64,000 nucleotides of DNA from Riptortus pedestris. Its lineage: Eukaryota; Arthropoda; Insecta; Hemiptera; Alydidae. The stretch spans positions 92,990,001-93,054,000 of the forward strand of contig CM032231.1 of the NCBI GenBank assembly GCA_019009955.1. Reading direction: 5' to 3'. A model generated the notes under the pieces. That model did not search any database. It saw only the letters and a program-made list of their open reading frames with translations, and was not told where the DNA came from. This document shows positions 23,890-35,157 of the stretch, one piece after another. Numbering within the stretch: position 1 is the first letter of the stretch; each line of letters begins with the position of its first letter. The translations under genes were made by a program, and so were the position numbers.

Positions 23890-24440
23890 AAGATCTGCTA
23901 ATTCATTTCAGGTTTAATCCTGGCCAAGTAGTGAGCTTCTCTAAGTCTCTTCCATTCTCATTTTTGTTCAGCAACTCTCCGCCATGTTGCCCCACCACAT
24001 GTAGTCCTCATCTTCAAGTCACATGGAGTAGGTTGTCTTCTCCTCTCTTCCTCTTATAGTTAAGTTCTGAGGGTACGAGTTGATAAGACTTTTAAACCAT
24101 TTATCTCTATCCACTCTCATCAGGTGTCCTGCCGATGTCCATTTTCTCTTATTGAGGATGCACGCGATATCAGGGAATTTAGTTTTATGACTTATCAACT
24201 TCCTAGACTCTTTGTCTCCCTAAGTGATGTGTAGAATGTAGTTATCCATTCCCCTCACTACAACTCTGAGTTTTCTAATTGAGGACTTGTTATCTGGCCA
24301 GAACACCCGTAGCTCAACGTTGGTAAAACTGTGCTTTCCCTTAATTTCTTTTTTAGCTCCGTGGCGGCTTTTGATCTTGCACTTTATGCTAATCGTAACA
24401 AAATACATAATTGATTCAATTAGCAATTTTGGCAGCGGTG
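23890..24440 (-). pseudogene. RTE-like LINE reverse transcriptase, C-terminal remains
   Basis: On the minus strand, in pieces, the sequence reads KSSIRKLRVVVRGMDNYIL, then ISHKTKFPDIACILNKRKWT, SAGHLMRVDRDKWFKSLINS, and finally WRLREAHYLARIK-like sequence near 23930. The order (KLxxxQRxMxR, DI...KRKWxxAGHxxRxxDxxW, W...LREAY) is the C-terminal signature of RTE-type retrotransposon proteins. Several stops and frame changes show that it is dead. It lies directly before a HINE-like element. Confidence 0.65.
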
Positions 24441-24540
24441 ATCTATTGGGTAAATGGAACATACCACCGTACTTAAGGTGCGGGTTTCCAGGTCGGAGAT
24501 TGCAAACTAGAATTTATTTACCTGCGCGGTTACCGGTTTT

Positions 24541-25220
24541 AGCAGATTTCCATTAAGGGAAATCAGCTCTTGAGGTTGTACTTATGACGCGATTTTTGAA
24601 AAATTTCCACAAATGTCCATCAATCCTATCTAGGAGATGAAGAAAATGAGGTGCATTCAAAATTATATATATGTCTGTTATCGCTCTAGGAGTCGCCAAA
24701 CTCGATATTTAAATATTTCTGTAAAACTACTGACCAATTTTGTTAACGGCTGAAATCGGTCCAGTGGGACGAGGGGGGGGGGTTACAGGGGAAATTTCGG
24801 AAATTCAAAATATCTCCATTATAATACGTCGTATCGAAATATTGAATAGAACTAATAGTATTCCAAATTTAATTTTCTATAAATATTGTTATTTAGATGT
24901 TTTCTCCATCATGAATATTAACGGAGGTATTAGGATTTTCTACTTTTCAGCCTTCAGTAAACCCCCACTTTTAGACAACGCCCTTTAAAAATAGGAGAAT
25001 ATCTCATGAAACATTAAATAACAAATAATGTTTTCAACCGGCCTTTACCATGTGAGATCCACGAAAATAGTTAGTGTGATAACGTCATCAATTAAGATTT
25101 TATTGACCGGCTGCTTCTCATCAGATGCTTTTTTTTTTCTTTTTTTTGGAAGTAGAGAGTATATTTTGAGATGAGAGCAGTAGTGTGTTATTGCAACATG
25201 TGGGAATTTGCGTAACGGGC
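24541..25220 (+). mobile_element. HINE-like element, plus, with eroded 3' hairpin
   Basis: AGCAGATTTCC at 24541 with palindromic partner, a short TA core at 24664-24671, G run at 24771-24782 and the CCTTCAGTAAACCCCCAC 3' half. The end is ATGTGGGAATTTGCGTAACGGGC at 25220, where the hairpin has been deleted. Confidence 0.75.
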
Positions 25221-25878
25221 TTTTTTATTTCTTTTCTTTTCTTTATTTATTTATTGACCACTCTGCTTGCTTTCGCTTTAAAAAAAAACATCATTATAGT
25301 ATTTTCTTTTCTTCTGCTGGTATCTATTCCAGGATCATTTAGCGACATTTTGTAATTGAACTAATTTAATCATGCTGCAGGAATACGCTTGGCGACCTTT
25401 ATTGTACGTGTCTTAGAAGTCCCTTCCATTTCCTTGTGTGGGATTCCTTACAGTCAACAGCCTAAAGGTCAAGGTAATGAACTCTGCTAAAGACTGTTTG
25501 TCTCTTGCTCCATATATGGCCCATTGGAAAGCGTTTTTAATAATAAAAAAATTTTAATGATAATTTTAGTAGGTTCAGTAATATTTTCAATTCACTTAAA
25601 CAGTTTAAAATAATATTTACAACTATTTAATTTGTTATCAAATTAATTGTTAGTTAAGCTTTAAATATTAAGAAAATCAACCGCTGTAAATCTTCACCTA
25701 AACCAAGCAACTGATTTCAAAGAAGTACTTTATTCAGATATACACTCAGCATAACAAAACGTACTCAAAATGAATTTGTTCTTTCAAAGAGGGCTTTAGA
25801 GTTGTGAGGAAAAAAGTCACGATACATAAATAATAAATACATATTTTAAATATGATTTAAGCGAATGCTCAATCACCA

Positions 25879-26650
25879 ATGTACCTATTTATTTACACGG
25901 GTGGATTCAAAACGGACCAAGGAGTAGGGACGGTTGCAATTGTTGGCTCAGCTAACTTTCAAATAAAGCTGCCAGATGAGACTAGCATATATACAGCTGA
26001 GCTTGAAGCCCTGAAACTTGCGATGGACGACATACCTGAAACTACGGACACGGACATCATAATTCTCACTGACTCCCTTAGCTCATTACATTCACAAAAA
26101 AAACGATATAGTCCGCATACACTCATCTAAACGAAATAATAACTATATGCTGGTTACATGGACACACTTCCATTAGTCAAAGGACACAAGTAAACGAACT
26201 CCCCAAATCAGCTACCCAAGAAAGAACTTATGACACCACACAGTGTACATACCAGGATATTCACACCCAAGTAAAACATATGATACTAAATCCATGGCAG
26301 AAATCTTGGATTGTCATTCCTGATTACAAACTTCGAGAACTTAATCATATACTTCGTGAGTGGTCTCCCTCAAAAAGGCTATTTAGAAAAGAAGAAGTAG
26401 TCTTAACAAGGTTAAGAATTGGTCAATCACGACTGTCGCACACTTATTTACTTACTGGAGAAGACGAAACCTAATGCCAACGCTGTAACTGTAGACTTAC
26501 TATAAAACATACACTAACTGACTGTTACTTAATGGCTCACATAGACCTGACATACACTTGCACCACATGACTGCATGATCGTAACCAGTGCATAGACCTC
26601 ATATTTCACTACTTAAAACCTATCCAAATTAATGTAGAAAAATACTGAAA
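25879..26650 (+). pseudogene. Non-LTR retrotransposon RNase H and C-terminus
   Basis: LFIYTGGFKTDQGVG starts an RNase H domain (usual YTDGSKT, so the first catalytic Asp is Gly here). It is followed by YTAELEALKLAM with the conserved Glu, and by ILTDSLSSLHS with the second Asp. A frameshift near 26100 is followed by WLHGHTSISQRTQVNELPKS (usual WVPSHxGIxGNExVDExAK), then RKEEVVLTRLRIGQSRLSHT and a C-terminal Cys-rich remnant (CQRCNC...DC). The organisation matches Jockey/I-type LINEs. A mutated catalytic Asp, frameshift and stops show it is inactive. Confidence 0.85.
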
Positions 26651-27057
26651 ATATATATAGGAATGAGTATACTTAGGTAAATAAGTACTTTAATAAAACA
26701 AAAACTGATGATTCGTCATTCTATCGCCCATGTTGCGAAATGCGATTATAATAGGATAAGAATAAAAAAACAATAATGATCACCAACGTGTCCTGCGGTA
26801 AGTAAAAGAACTAATCTATTTTTTTTATTGGAATTCAATCGTCTTCACAATTGAAATTGAGAGACATCCTAATACTTTTACAATAGAAGATGTCTATAGA
26901 CTCAGTAAATTGTGAGCACCCATTTTCTCAAAATGATCATTAATCAATACAGGATAAAAGGGAAAAAAGCCCTCTAAAAATGTGTACGGCGATCCTATTC
27001 TATGTTGAGATAATCTAAAGAAGCTAGTAGCATGTCTAACGAAACAGACAAATATAA

Positions 27058-27060
<3 letters not shown>

Positions 27061-27120
<60 letters not shown>

Positions 27121-27158
27121 GAGAGAGAGAGAGGGAGAGAGAGAGAGAGAGAGAGAGA
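27061..27158. repeat. (TC)n-(TA)n-(GA)n palindromic microsatellite
   Basis: About 24 TC units, then TATATATATA, then about 19 GA units (one GGG interruption). The two arms are reverse complements of each other around the TA centre. Confidence 0.95.
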
Positions 27159-27169
27159 ATAGATAGATT

Positions 27170-27296
27170 CAGTTTTGAACCGACCTCATAGATAAATATA
27201 ACTTTGAACGGACCTCATTTTCGTCATCTCCTGGGTAGGATCGATGGGCATTTGAGGAAATATTTTGGAAATTGCGTCCCATAAGGGAAATCTGCT
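27170..27296 (-). repeat. HINE-like terminal fragment, reverse
   Basis: AACGGACCTCATTTTCGTCA, CTCCTGGGTAGGATCGATGG and the terminus AAGGGAAATCTGCT ending at 27296. The TA core position is occupied by the palindromic microsatellite. Confidence 0.75.
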
Positions 27297-27689
27297 AAAA
27301 CTGCACGTTGTCGAAGTCGTATAAGACGGCAAGAGTTTCAAGGCCTATCTCCAGAAATAATGGCACTGTTACGAGATATGCGGCATTAAGTCAGAACATC
27401 AAGGGAAGAATGGAAAAGCCGCATACATGAGTGCATCTCATTTTCGCGAGGCTGCTTTCAGATATTTTCAGAGTACTTTTGCCCGAACACAAGAACCCAC
27501 AGTTTACTGTTCTGTGGGGCCATGTAGTTCCAGAAACACGGAATAAGTATGGGTTGCGAATAGTTAAACAAAGTTCTTAAAAAGCCTGGAACTCTACTGA
27601 TCTCATTTCGCCATATATTCCCTATTTCCAAATAAAAATCTAGTGACTTAAAGTAGGCAATCAATAAAATCTTACTAGATTTTTCTAAC
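27297..27689. other. Unrecognised sequence of more balanced composition
   Basis: 27300-27620 is less AT-rich than its surroundings. It may be an old LINE piece, but no frame gives a family pattern that I recognise. Confidence 0.3.
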
Positions 27690-27900
27690 TTGATGACGAT
27701 ATCACATCCCCATGACGTATTTCCATTTATCCCATCATGTAAAGATCTGTTGAAAACAACATCGGGTATTTAAGCTTGGAATAAGACATTTCATGATAAA
27801 TTCATTTATTGTATAATTGCAATGACTAAATATGGGGGTTTACTAAAGGCTAAACTTCAAAACTCATGGTTAATATTCAAGAAAGATAATTGAAACTAAG
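27690..27900 (-). repeat. HINE-like internal fragment, reverse
   Basis: Blocks CATGACGTATTTCCATTTAT, GAAAACAACATCGGGTATTT and GGGGGTTTACTAAAGGCTAA occur in the family order. Both termini are absent. Confidence 0.6.
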
Positions 27901-28007
27901 GAAAACAAAATTAACAAAGGCCACTCCTCTTGTGTATAAGTATTATCTCATTCTGCACCCTTAATATTTGCCCACCACATCTTACTTAAATTATGCTAAA
28001 ATATTAT

Positions 28008-28480
28008 TTATTTATTTATTTATTTATTTGAAGAGCTCCGCAACGAGGCGATGTCGCTCAGTACCATTTATTTGCATTTTCTAAATTAAATTAAAGATAA
28101 AATGTTTTCAGAATTATTAAGACATAGTTTAAAGTACATGGATAAAAAATTAAGGAAATGTTAAAATAATGCTATATGGAACAATAAACTTTGAGATAAA
28201 TCCTGGCATGAGGGTGATGGAAGTCTAAGACACTAGTTTAAAAATGTATTATACCGAGATATAAAACGTAGAGAAATGAGTGGAGTAGGTGAGGTTTAAA
28301 GTTTGTTGTAAATGTCTGTTGTCTTCAAGTGGTTTAATAGTGTATTTATATGTGGGCTACCTTCTGTTAATAGTTCGTTCAAGTCGTTGGGTAAGTTCAA
28401 ATGTTCACGTAGTCTGCAGTCGGTCAGGAGATGCTAAAATATTATTTACCAATTGCATGAAGCATTGGGAATAAAAAATG
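28008..28480 (-). repeat. Possible LINE 3' end, minus
   Basis: A (TTTA)n tail at 28008-28032 followed by GAGCTCCGCAACGAGGCGAT and CGCTCAGT resembles LINE 3' ends in this genome (compare 34630 and 50345, which share a GC-richer block next to an AT-rich tail). Coding remains are not evident. Confidence 0.35.
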
Positions 28481-29019
28481 CCAACTGCCGTTTAATAAGG
28501 AAATGAGTTCTTCGCACGACTAAATAGTTTGTTAATCATGAAAACATCTATAAATTATGGGTTTTTTTAGTATTTAAAAAAAAGAAACGAATATTTGAAT
28601 TCTGAGGGGGAAAGCAAAGTTTTTAAAATCGTTTAAAAAATTAATAAGATGTTTCTCATAAATGTATATGGCTTTGTTCGACATCTAGGACGATCTTTGC
28701 TCTTGAAAGTTAGCGACAATGGATTTGTACTTGAGAACCTGGAGCTAGACCTATTCTTAGAGAGCTCTTAGAGAGGGAATTTTCTTTTCTCTTCTTTTCC
28801 CTTTGTCCAGTTATAGCAGTTCTCTTTGAAGCCAATAAACTTGAAGAAACAGTGTTTTCCGTCTCTTAAGTCCTTCAACATACCTAACGCTTAAGACTAA
28901 ATAAATTCTAAAGTCTTCTATAGAATCTGGACTCTTCGAACAATCCATAAATCCCATCAACTATTCTTCTGAGACTCAATACAATAACCCAAAAAAAATA
29001 AAAAATTTAAATTCTAAGA

Positions 29020-29022
29020 CAG

Positions 29023-29061
<39 letters not shown>

Positions 29062-29083
29062 GAGAGAGAGAGAGAGAGAGAGA
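29020..29083. repeat. (GA)n microsatellite
   Basis: About 30 AG units with a single GTG interruption. Confidence 0.95.
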
Positions 29084-29327
29084 ACTACAAGCACCTTGTT
29101 GTTAGTTATAAGACCTGGTTACTTTAGAGATGGGGTTGCGACCCCCTTGCCGGCGCTATTGTCGTGGAAGGTGGACTCTTTTCAACCAACCCTCCTTTTG
29201 TCATGGCTGCCATAACTCAATAGACAAAACCTCGCACGCAGGGCGGCGATAAATGGAGCGGCAAAAATACCATCTCAATCCCTTAACCTCATTTTCCTTT
29301 ATCAAGTTCAACAACCAGGATAACAAA

Positions 29328-29700
29328 GTGTACGTCACTCAGAGGCTGTGTAATCAAAGCAGATTTTCCACAATCTGAAATGAACCGCAGAAGAGAGACA
29401 GTATATTCTGTTCTCCACCCCTCACTTAATAGATATCCAAAGTTAACAAGACTGAAAATGCAAGCATTGCATGAGATATTTAATGAGATAATCGCATGAG
29501 GAGGAATGGAACTTTCAGCAATACTTAGAAAACACAAATCGTAGGAAATAACTCGTTTAAAAAGATTAATTATATAATATTCTTCATTTTACCTCTTTTT
29601 TTAAAGCCACAATTCCGCTGGTTTAAATCAATCCATTAAAGAAATTGAATTTTAGTTTTAAATAAAACGTTGAAATATCCACTTTGGTAAGAGAGATTTA
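29328..29700 (-). repeat. HINE-like element, strongly decayed, reverse
   Basis: Starts GTACGTCACTCAGAGGCTGT (mutated hairpin end), followed by AATCAAAGCAGATTTTCC. Later parts keep only short family blocks (TTTAGTTTTAAATAAAACGTTGAAATA). Confidence 0.5.
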
Positions 29701-29914
29701 ATATATAATTATGGGCATGAATTCTAATTAAGTAAACCAGAACACTAGGTGCAATTAAAGAAAAATGTAGAAAGAAAAAAATAAATTCGTAAATTACGAC
29801 CACTATTCTAAAATTCCATTTAATTCACGTTGTTTTAGAAACACTTGTTTATTGAATGTGCGGAAGTCTCAGCTATTATAAGGTAGGCTGGTGTTTCAGA
29901 ATTATTAATGTTAT

Positions 29915-30055
29915 TATTATTATTATTTATTAACATCTATTTTTTGCAAAGACTGCTTGGGACGGGATATCTACAAGTTGCTACCCTTCTCTAGCGACAG
30001 TGGGACTAAGGATTATATTTAATGTGTTTGTCACTAAATATTAAGGTTAAGAAAT
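29915..30055 (-). repeat. SINE copy, minus
   Basis: Tail (TTATTA)n, then TTATTAACATCTATTTTTTG, GGGACGGGATATCTAC, CTCTAGCGACAGTGGGACTA and AATGTGTTTGTCACTAAATA, in the order seen at 21115 and 41960. Confidence 0.65.
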
Positions 30056-30866
30056 ATCTTTAATATTTATTTTAGTTCTAATAATATTGTTGTACATTTC
30101 TTTTGTTGATTCAAAAATAAAATCTGTTAAAAGTTCTTAAAAATCTCTACTAATATTTGTCCATAAAAATGTGAGCAAAAAAACAAACCAAAGGTCCTGG
30201 CTTCAATGGACCTTAAAAGAGACTTGTGGATGCCTAGTACATTTTAATTGGTGCCAGAGTGAGTAGAGATCAAACATTTTGTTTTCTTTGGAATTAATAT
30301 TTCAATATTATAAACTCTTTTGAGTTCTATTTATATACAACATCGTGCTCACAACCACTTGTTAAAAAGTTCTTTGATTATACTTTCTTTTTTGGCGGAG
30401 GTTGTATTTATATTTACGTTTTTAATAGTAATTTATTCTTAATAAGATTTCATAAATTTAATGATTCGTTTTTTTATAAATCCTCCGTTACCCTAAAGAT
30501 CATGTTATAAACAATGCTGTAAATATTATTAGATAAACAATTTTTAATATGGTATTAATTTTATATCCACATTAAATTCAGTTACACTATTTTTCCTGGC
30601 ATTGTTTCTTACTAAGCATTGATCGTAATTAGTTGATTTTTAGAATAGAATTATTATCAGAAAATACACAATAATTTAATTTTTTAATGTATTTATTATC
30701 TAAAAGTGGTAATTAAATTATTAAAACATTTTTACATTCACAATTTATGTGCAACCACGCAAGGTTATCAGATAAGAAAATAGATAATCTGTAATGAAAT
30801 GAGTATCTTTTTAATAAAACGGAGAGAGGTTTAGGAATTAAAAATGACTAAGTGTTACGAGCATAC

Positions 30867-31085
30867 CTCGTCTGTTTGGCTGCTTGCTCTTCGAGAGTCA
30901 TACTTCCGCCGGGAAGGCACAAGAGCTACTGAATGTGAGGTCAGTTACTAGCTGAGTCAAGTAGACAGTGCCACGCGCTACGGGAATACCCGACTTCAAC
31001 CGACAACTACCGATCTCCCATCGTTGAAGAGAGCGTAAAACACTCACAACGACGAACTGTCTATCATCTATGTAGGAAAATAAAA
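30867..31085 (-). CDS. UPP1: Uridine phosphorylase, exon 1 (5'UTR and first codons)
   Basis: On the minus strand ATG at 30901-30899 begins MTLEEQAAKQT, and two further bases (AG) precede a GTATGC donor. Exon 2 starts with one base, G, that completes an Arg codon and leads straight into YEDGRVRL..., so the phases fit exactly. The codons use balanced third positions, unlike the AT-rich surroundings. The stretch from 30902 to about 31085 has the same balanced composition and is taken as 5' untranslated region. A TCAGT initiator-like motif lies just upstream of the ATG (complement near 30931). A HINE-like element begins at 31087, so the promoter must lie in or beyond it. The exon is short, so identification depends on the phase fit and position; an alternative upstream exon cannot be excluded. 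Confidence 0.62.
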
Positions 31086-31086
31086 A

Positions 31087-31775
31087 GTCCGTCACGTAGG
31101 GCTGCGTAAACTAAGCATATTCCCCAAGTGCTGGTATAACACGCTTGTGATCTCATCTCACCACGTATTCTCTATTTAAATATTAAAAAAAACTGATGAT
31201 TAGAAGGAGGGGAGGGGGTTACTGAAATATTAAATTAAAGAAGAAAAAAAAGAAATATCGAATAAGTCTCTTAATACTTCAGTTACCAAAAATTGTAGAG
31301 AAAAACAATATTAGAACATCAATAGTGTAACAAGATTGGCGCATTAGCATTTTACAAACCATCCCATAACAACTAAGGTACATTGTATTTTCGAATCCCC
31401 CCTCTCCCTGTAAAGCTCCATTATTCCAGGGTTAATAATGACTCCGTTACTATTCATATTAGAGAAAACGTGCATGTAACAACATTCACAGGAAATTAAA
31501 TTTGCAATAACATTGGATCGGCGCACTTTTTCGAACCGACGTATAATTAGGGGGATATTCCGAATTTTAGAAATCCCCACTTAAACCTCCTCCCTCCCAA
31601 TGGTCGTATTTCTGCCTTTACCGAATTTGATATTTAATTTTGCAAAAACGATATGGTAACGACTAACCAAAAGTTACGACCGCTAGAGTGATAACAGACA
31701 AAAATATAAATGTAGTTTGGAATGGACCTCATTTTCGTCATTTCCTAAGAAGGATCGATGGACATTTGAAGACAT
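31087..31775 (-). mobile_element. HINE-like element abutting uridine phosphorylase exon 1
   Basis: Reverse copy starting GTCCGTCACGTAGGGCTGCG at 31087. It contains the G-rich tract at 31206-31220, two internal modules (TTGTAGAGAAAAACAATATT; AATAACATTGGATCGGCGCA) and the GATCGATGGACATTTGAAGA block near 31755. The last part of the AGCAG end is missing. Confidence 0.8.
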
Positions 31776-31817
31776 TTTCGTTGCCACATAATCGATGCCA
31801 ACTCATGTTTGAGTTTC

Positions 31818-32120
31818 GTGTAAAACTAAAGATCAAGTGCGTTAATGCCTGAAATCTGACAGGGTGAAGTGGAGGCTCCCCTCCACCCGGGGCCTCCCTC
31901 CGGGTTAGAGGGGAGGGTAATTAAAAATATCTCCGTTATTATGAGCCGAATCGAAAAGTGTTATATAACCAATATTGATATACATTTTATTTTCTAAAAT
32001 AGTTGTGCAATTCTCTTTTTCCCTATTTCGCATATTAAATAATATTTTAATGCATATTTGCATTTTTTTTCATTTACAGCTTTCAATAAACCCCCACTTT
32101 CTTATAGTGCGATTTTTACT
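31818..32120 (+). repeat. HINE-like internal fragment with GC-rich hairpin
   Basis: Plus-oriented blocks (AACTAAAGATCAAGTGCGTT; AAAAATATCTCCGTTATTAT; TTTCAATAAACCCCCACTTT). In place of the usual G tract is a GC-rich insertion at 31868-31914 with complementary arms: CTCCCCT pairs with AGGGGAG, and CCCGG with CCGGG. Confidence 0.65.
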
Positions 32121-33497
32121 TAATGTAACTGAGTCACTAAAAAGTACATTTCAATTTCTGTTTATAAATGCTTCCTACTACAGGGGAAGTATAGAACAGA
32201 TGGTGACATGAGATGACCAACGTGTAATTCCATGTGTAAATACCAGTTCTAGTGTAAATAGTAATATAAAATAGACATTTGTAAATAATTTAACATAATT
32301 TAAAATTAATTAATTTGGATATAGAATTCTACTTGTTAAAGAGACTATGTTTTGATTAAATTTCTTACAAATGATTAAAAACTAAAAATTATTCCCAAAT
32401 AGATTGCTTTTAAAATAAACGCTTACATTAATAATAATGTATGTATTTTAAATGCGTTAATAATTACATTAAACTTTAGGAAAAAAATTAATTATTTTTT
32501 TTTAAGTGTTCTTAAGTAATTGTTGAAATAAACTAAATTGTATCGAATTAATCTTTAAATTTACTTCTTTAAAATAATTAAACATTAATGTAATTAAAAA
32601 AAAAGCTTCATAATATATAAAAAATTAATCATATTTAAATAAAGAAGTTATAAGTGCCTAGTAAAATTAAAATTTAAAGTTTATTTACATATGAATTTAT
32701 TCTTGAATTAACTTATTCAAAACAATAAAACAAGTAAACAAATTATTTATAACAAAAGAAGACACATTCTAAAAATAAATAATTTAAACAAGTTAAAATT
32801 AAAAAAAGTCAAATATTAATTGATAGTTGTTCTTGGCTTCTGCCCCACTCCAGCAATGAATTCCAGAATACTACTGAAATTCCTTACTCAGTAACTTAAT
32901 TAAAGGAAACTAATTCTGACATAATAATAATTTCTTTACTATTATTTCGTAGTAAAGGAATTGTTATTATCAGTAGAGTGTGGGTTTACGTAATAGTTGG
33001 AAATGAGTTCCATTAACTACTAGTCTCCAATCATATGCATGTCATATCAGATCCTGTAAATGAAAACGTCACAACCAGAAAACATTATCCTAAACACACA
33101 GAGATAATGTGCAATATTGCAAGAAATCAAACAGGCACATTCTAAAGCAAGAGCATCCACTTATCAGGAATGTGATAATAATCTCCTTAAAATGGCCACA
33201 TCCTTCTCTATTGCAAGGACTATAAATCACTTAGAGATAATCCGCTCGACTCAACCTTTTTTCAAGAAATACCTTCAGTTATCAAAGACACACTAAATAT
33301 TTTTAAATATAATTAGTTTTTTGATAGATATTTAAGTGGTTTCATATTTAGAGTAATGCCTGAGGTGACTTTAGGGTGTATAAGTTCAGAGACCGAGGCT
33401 TAAAGAGTAAAATATATAAATTGGCCGCTGCATGAATTTGATCTCTAGAAAACACAAGAACAGGGTGCGTATATGTACTTGCCAAATACAAAAAAAA
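32121..33497. other. AT-rich stretch without gene
   Basis: 32260-32820 is extremely AT-rich without tandem order. 32990-33260 is more balanced but gives no recognisable protein. No repeat family of this window is present. Confidence 0.5.
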
Positions 33498-33884
33498 CTC
33501 CATCACGCAGGGGCTGCAGATTTCTCTGGTGCGTCACGTATTTGCATTTATCTCAAAAATTAAAAGTTCAATGAAAACAATATTTTAGATTTAAGCTTCA
33601 AATAAAGTCCTTCATGATATAAAACCTTATTATTAATATGACATGAGCAGGCATGGGGATTTACTGAAGGCCGAAAACTAAAAACTGCAAATATATCGGT
33701 TGGTAATCTAGATAGAGAAAAAACGCGTATAACATCATTTATAGAAAAATAATTTTCAATACGATTTCCTATGTACACTTTTCTGATCCAACGTATAATA
33801 ACTTTAAAACTCCCCCTCCCCCAATCCAATTTTATCGAGTTTAGTACCATAAAACAATAATTGCGACCACTAGAGCAGTAACAT

Positions 33885-33946
<62 letters not shown>

Positions 33947-34030
33947 GAACGAACCTCATTTTCGTGACTCGTAGGGAGGATCGATGGACGTTTGACATTT
34001 TTCGAAAATTGAGTACGACCTCAATAGCAC
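33498..34030 (-). mobile_element. HINE-like element, reverse
   Basis: Starts ACTCCATCACGCAGGGGCTG (the TTAACTAAG spacer is deleted). Middle blocks (TATTAATATGACATGAGCAG; AACTGCAAATATATCGGTTG) lead to a (TA)n core at 33889-33939, then GATCGATGGACGTTTGACAT. The end breaks off after GTACGACCTCAATAGC. Confidence 0.75.
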
Positions 34031-34629
34031 AATAAGTTATAATTCAAGTTAATGTGGGAGACATTCAACAAATAGCATCTCAAAAGATGAAATTGTTGAT
34101 TTAATTTAGAGAGACGCTAAATGGGCACCAGAGTAACGGATAGAAGTCTAACCTCGAAATCTGGTGAGCACTAAAGTAAATAAAAGTTTCGATGCGATGC
34201 CGATGACTTTTAACGCCACATTGCTTTATCAATGGACCACCGCTGCTCCATATTAGTTATTACTTTTAAATTTAATATAATTAATCTTCAATATTTGTCC
34301 AACTATTTCTCTCTCTTAAGAATTAAAATTAAAAACTTTTGCCTGGCTTAAATGCGATTAATTGGGAGCAATAATTTTGAGCCTCCCCGTAAACCTTTTC
34401 TTAGGTTCTTATATTTTAAGAGAATTATTGACTAAACCTAATGAGTTATAATTACCACTCCTGTATTATAAATAAAGATACAGAAAACTAGAGGCATCTG
34501 TATCTTTTTTAAACATCAATGATTTGATTTTGGTCATCCGAAAACACAGACACTTAAACATTTATTTGAAACACTTCATAAAAACTAGTTAATTTAATTT
34601 AATTGAAAAAAAGATAATTTTTGTTAATT

Positions 34630-34715
34630 CGTTTATTGTGGAGCGTTCACAGCGGGTCGTTATTGCTCATAAATAAAACTCAAACAAAAGAAAAACAAAT
34701 TAAGCGATCCTATAA

Positions 34716-34764
<49 letters not shown>

Positions 34765-34900
34765 TCGAACAATAAAAATATTAATTAATAACACGAAATG
34801 CAATAAAAAAACAACAATCATTAATGACAAATAAAAGATGAATTACGTAAATAAACTTAAAAGATATTCATAGCTAATATGGTATGGTAACAGTAAGCAC
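34630..34900 (-). repeat. LINE 3' end, minus, with 45-A run
   Basis: TTGTGGAGCGTTCACAGCGG, then GTCGTTATTGCTCATAAATA, corresponds in reverse to GAGCAATATCACCTCGCAGC ... CACAATGAATAAATAAA at 50353-50400. So the same 3' end is present twice in opposite orientation. A pure A run of about 45 sits at 34718-34762, and AT-rich flanking sequence continues as 3' UTR. Confidence 0.55.
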
Positions 34901-34956
34901 AGTGCCTGAATAGAAAAAAAATTATTTTCCTGACCTATAATGTCTCAAAATACTTA

Positions 34957-35002
<46 letters not shown>

Positions 35003-35157
35003 GTAAATCAAAGAAAATATAAAATAATAGCTGATTTTCTTAAGAAGAAATGTGTAAATATCAAATATTGAAGGTTCGTGATGTTCTAACGGTGTCCTTG
35101 GGGGCTAGTTGGTACCATGCATGCCTTTATCAAATATCTAGTCCTCAGATTATAACA

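Larger units (their letters stand above)
4387..30866 (-). other. Intron 1 of uridine phosphorylase (~26.5 kb)
   Basis: Inferred from the two phase-compatible exons at 30867-31085 and 4263-4386. It starts with a GTATGC donor (complement of 30861-30866) and ends with the AG acceptor next to 4386. The contents are transposable elements and microsatellites listed separately. Stretches where I see no gene or recognisable repeat are 6253-6597, 7615-7985, 8834-9329, 9892-11254, 14204-15002, 15717-16298, 16389-16906, 23221-23889, 25221-25878, 26651-27060 and 30056-30866. Confidence 0.6.

Noticed and set aside
28720..28910. Possible solo LTR with AATAAA-like signal
   Set aside because: No inverted TG...CA ends or flanking duplication could be found.
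31093..31095. Upstream frame overlapping the uridine phosphorylase start codon (30898-31095)
   Set aside because: It opens with GTG within the transposon end and contains no ATG, so it is not a credible upstream ORF.
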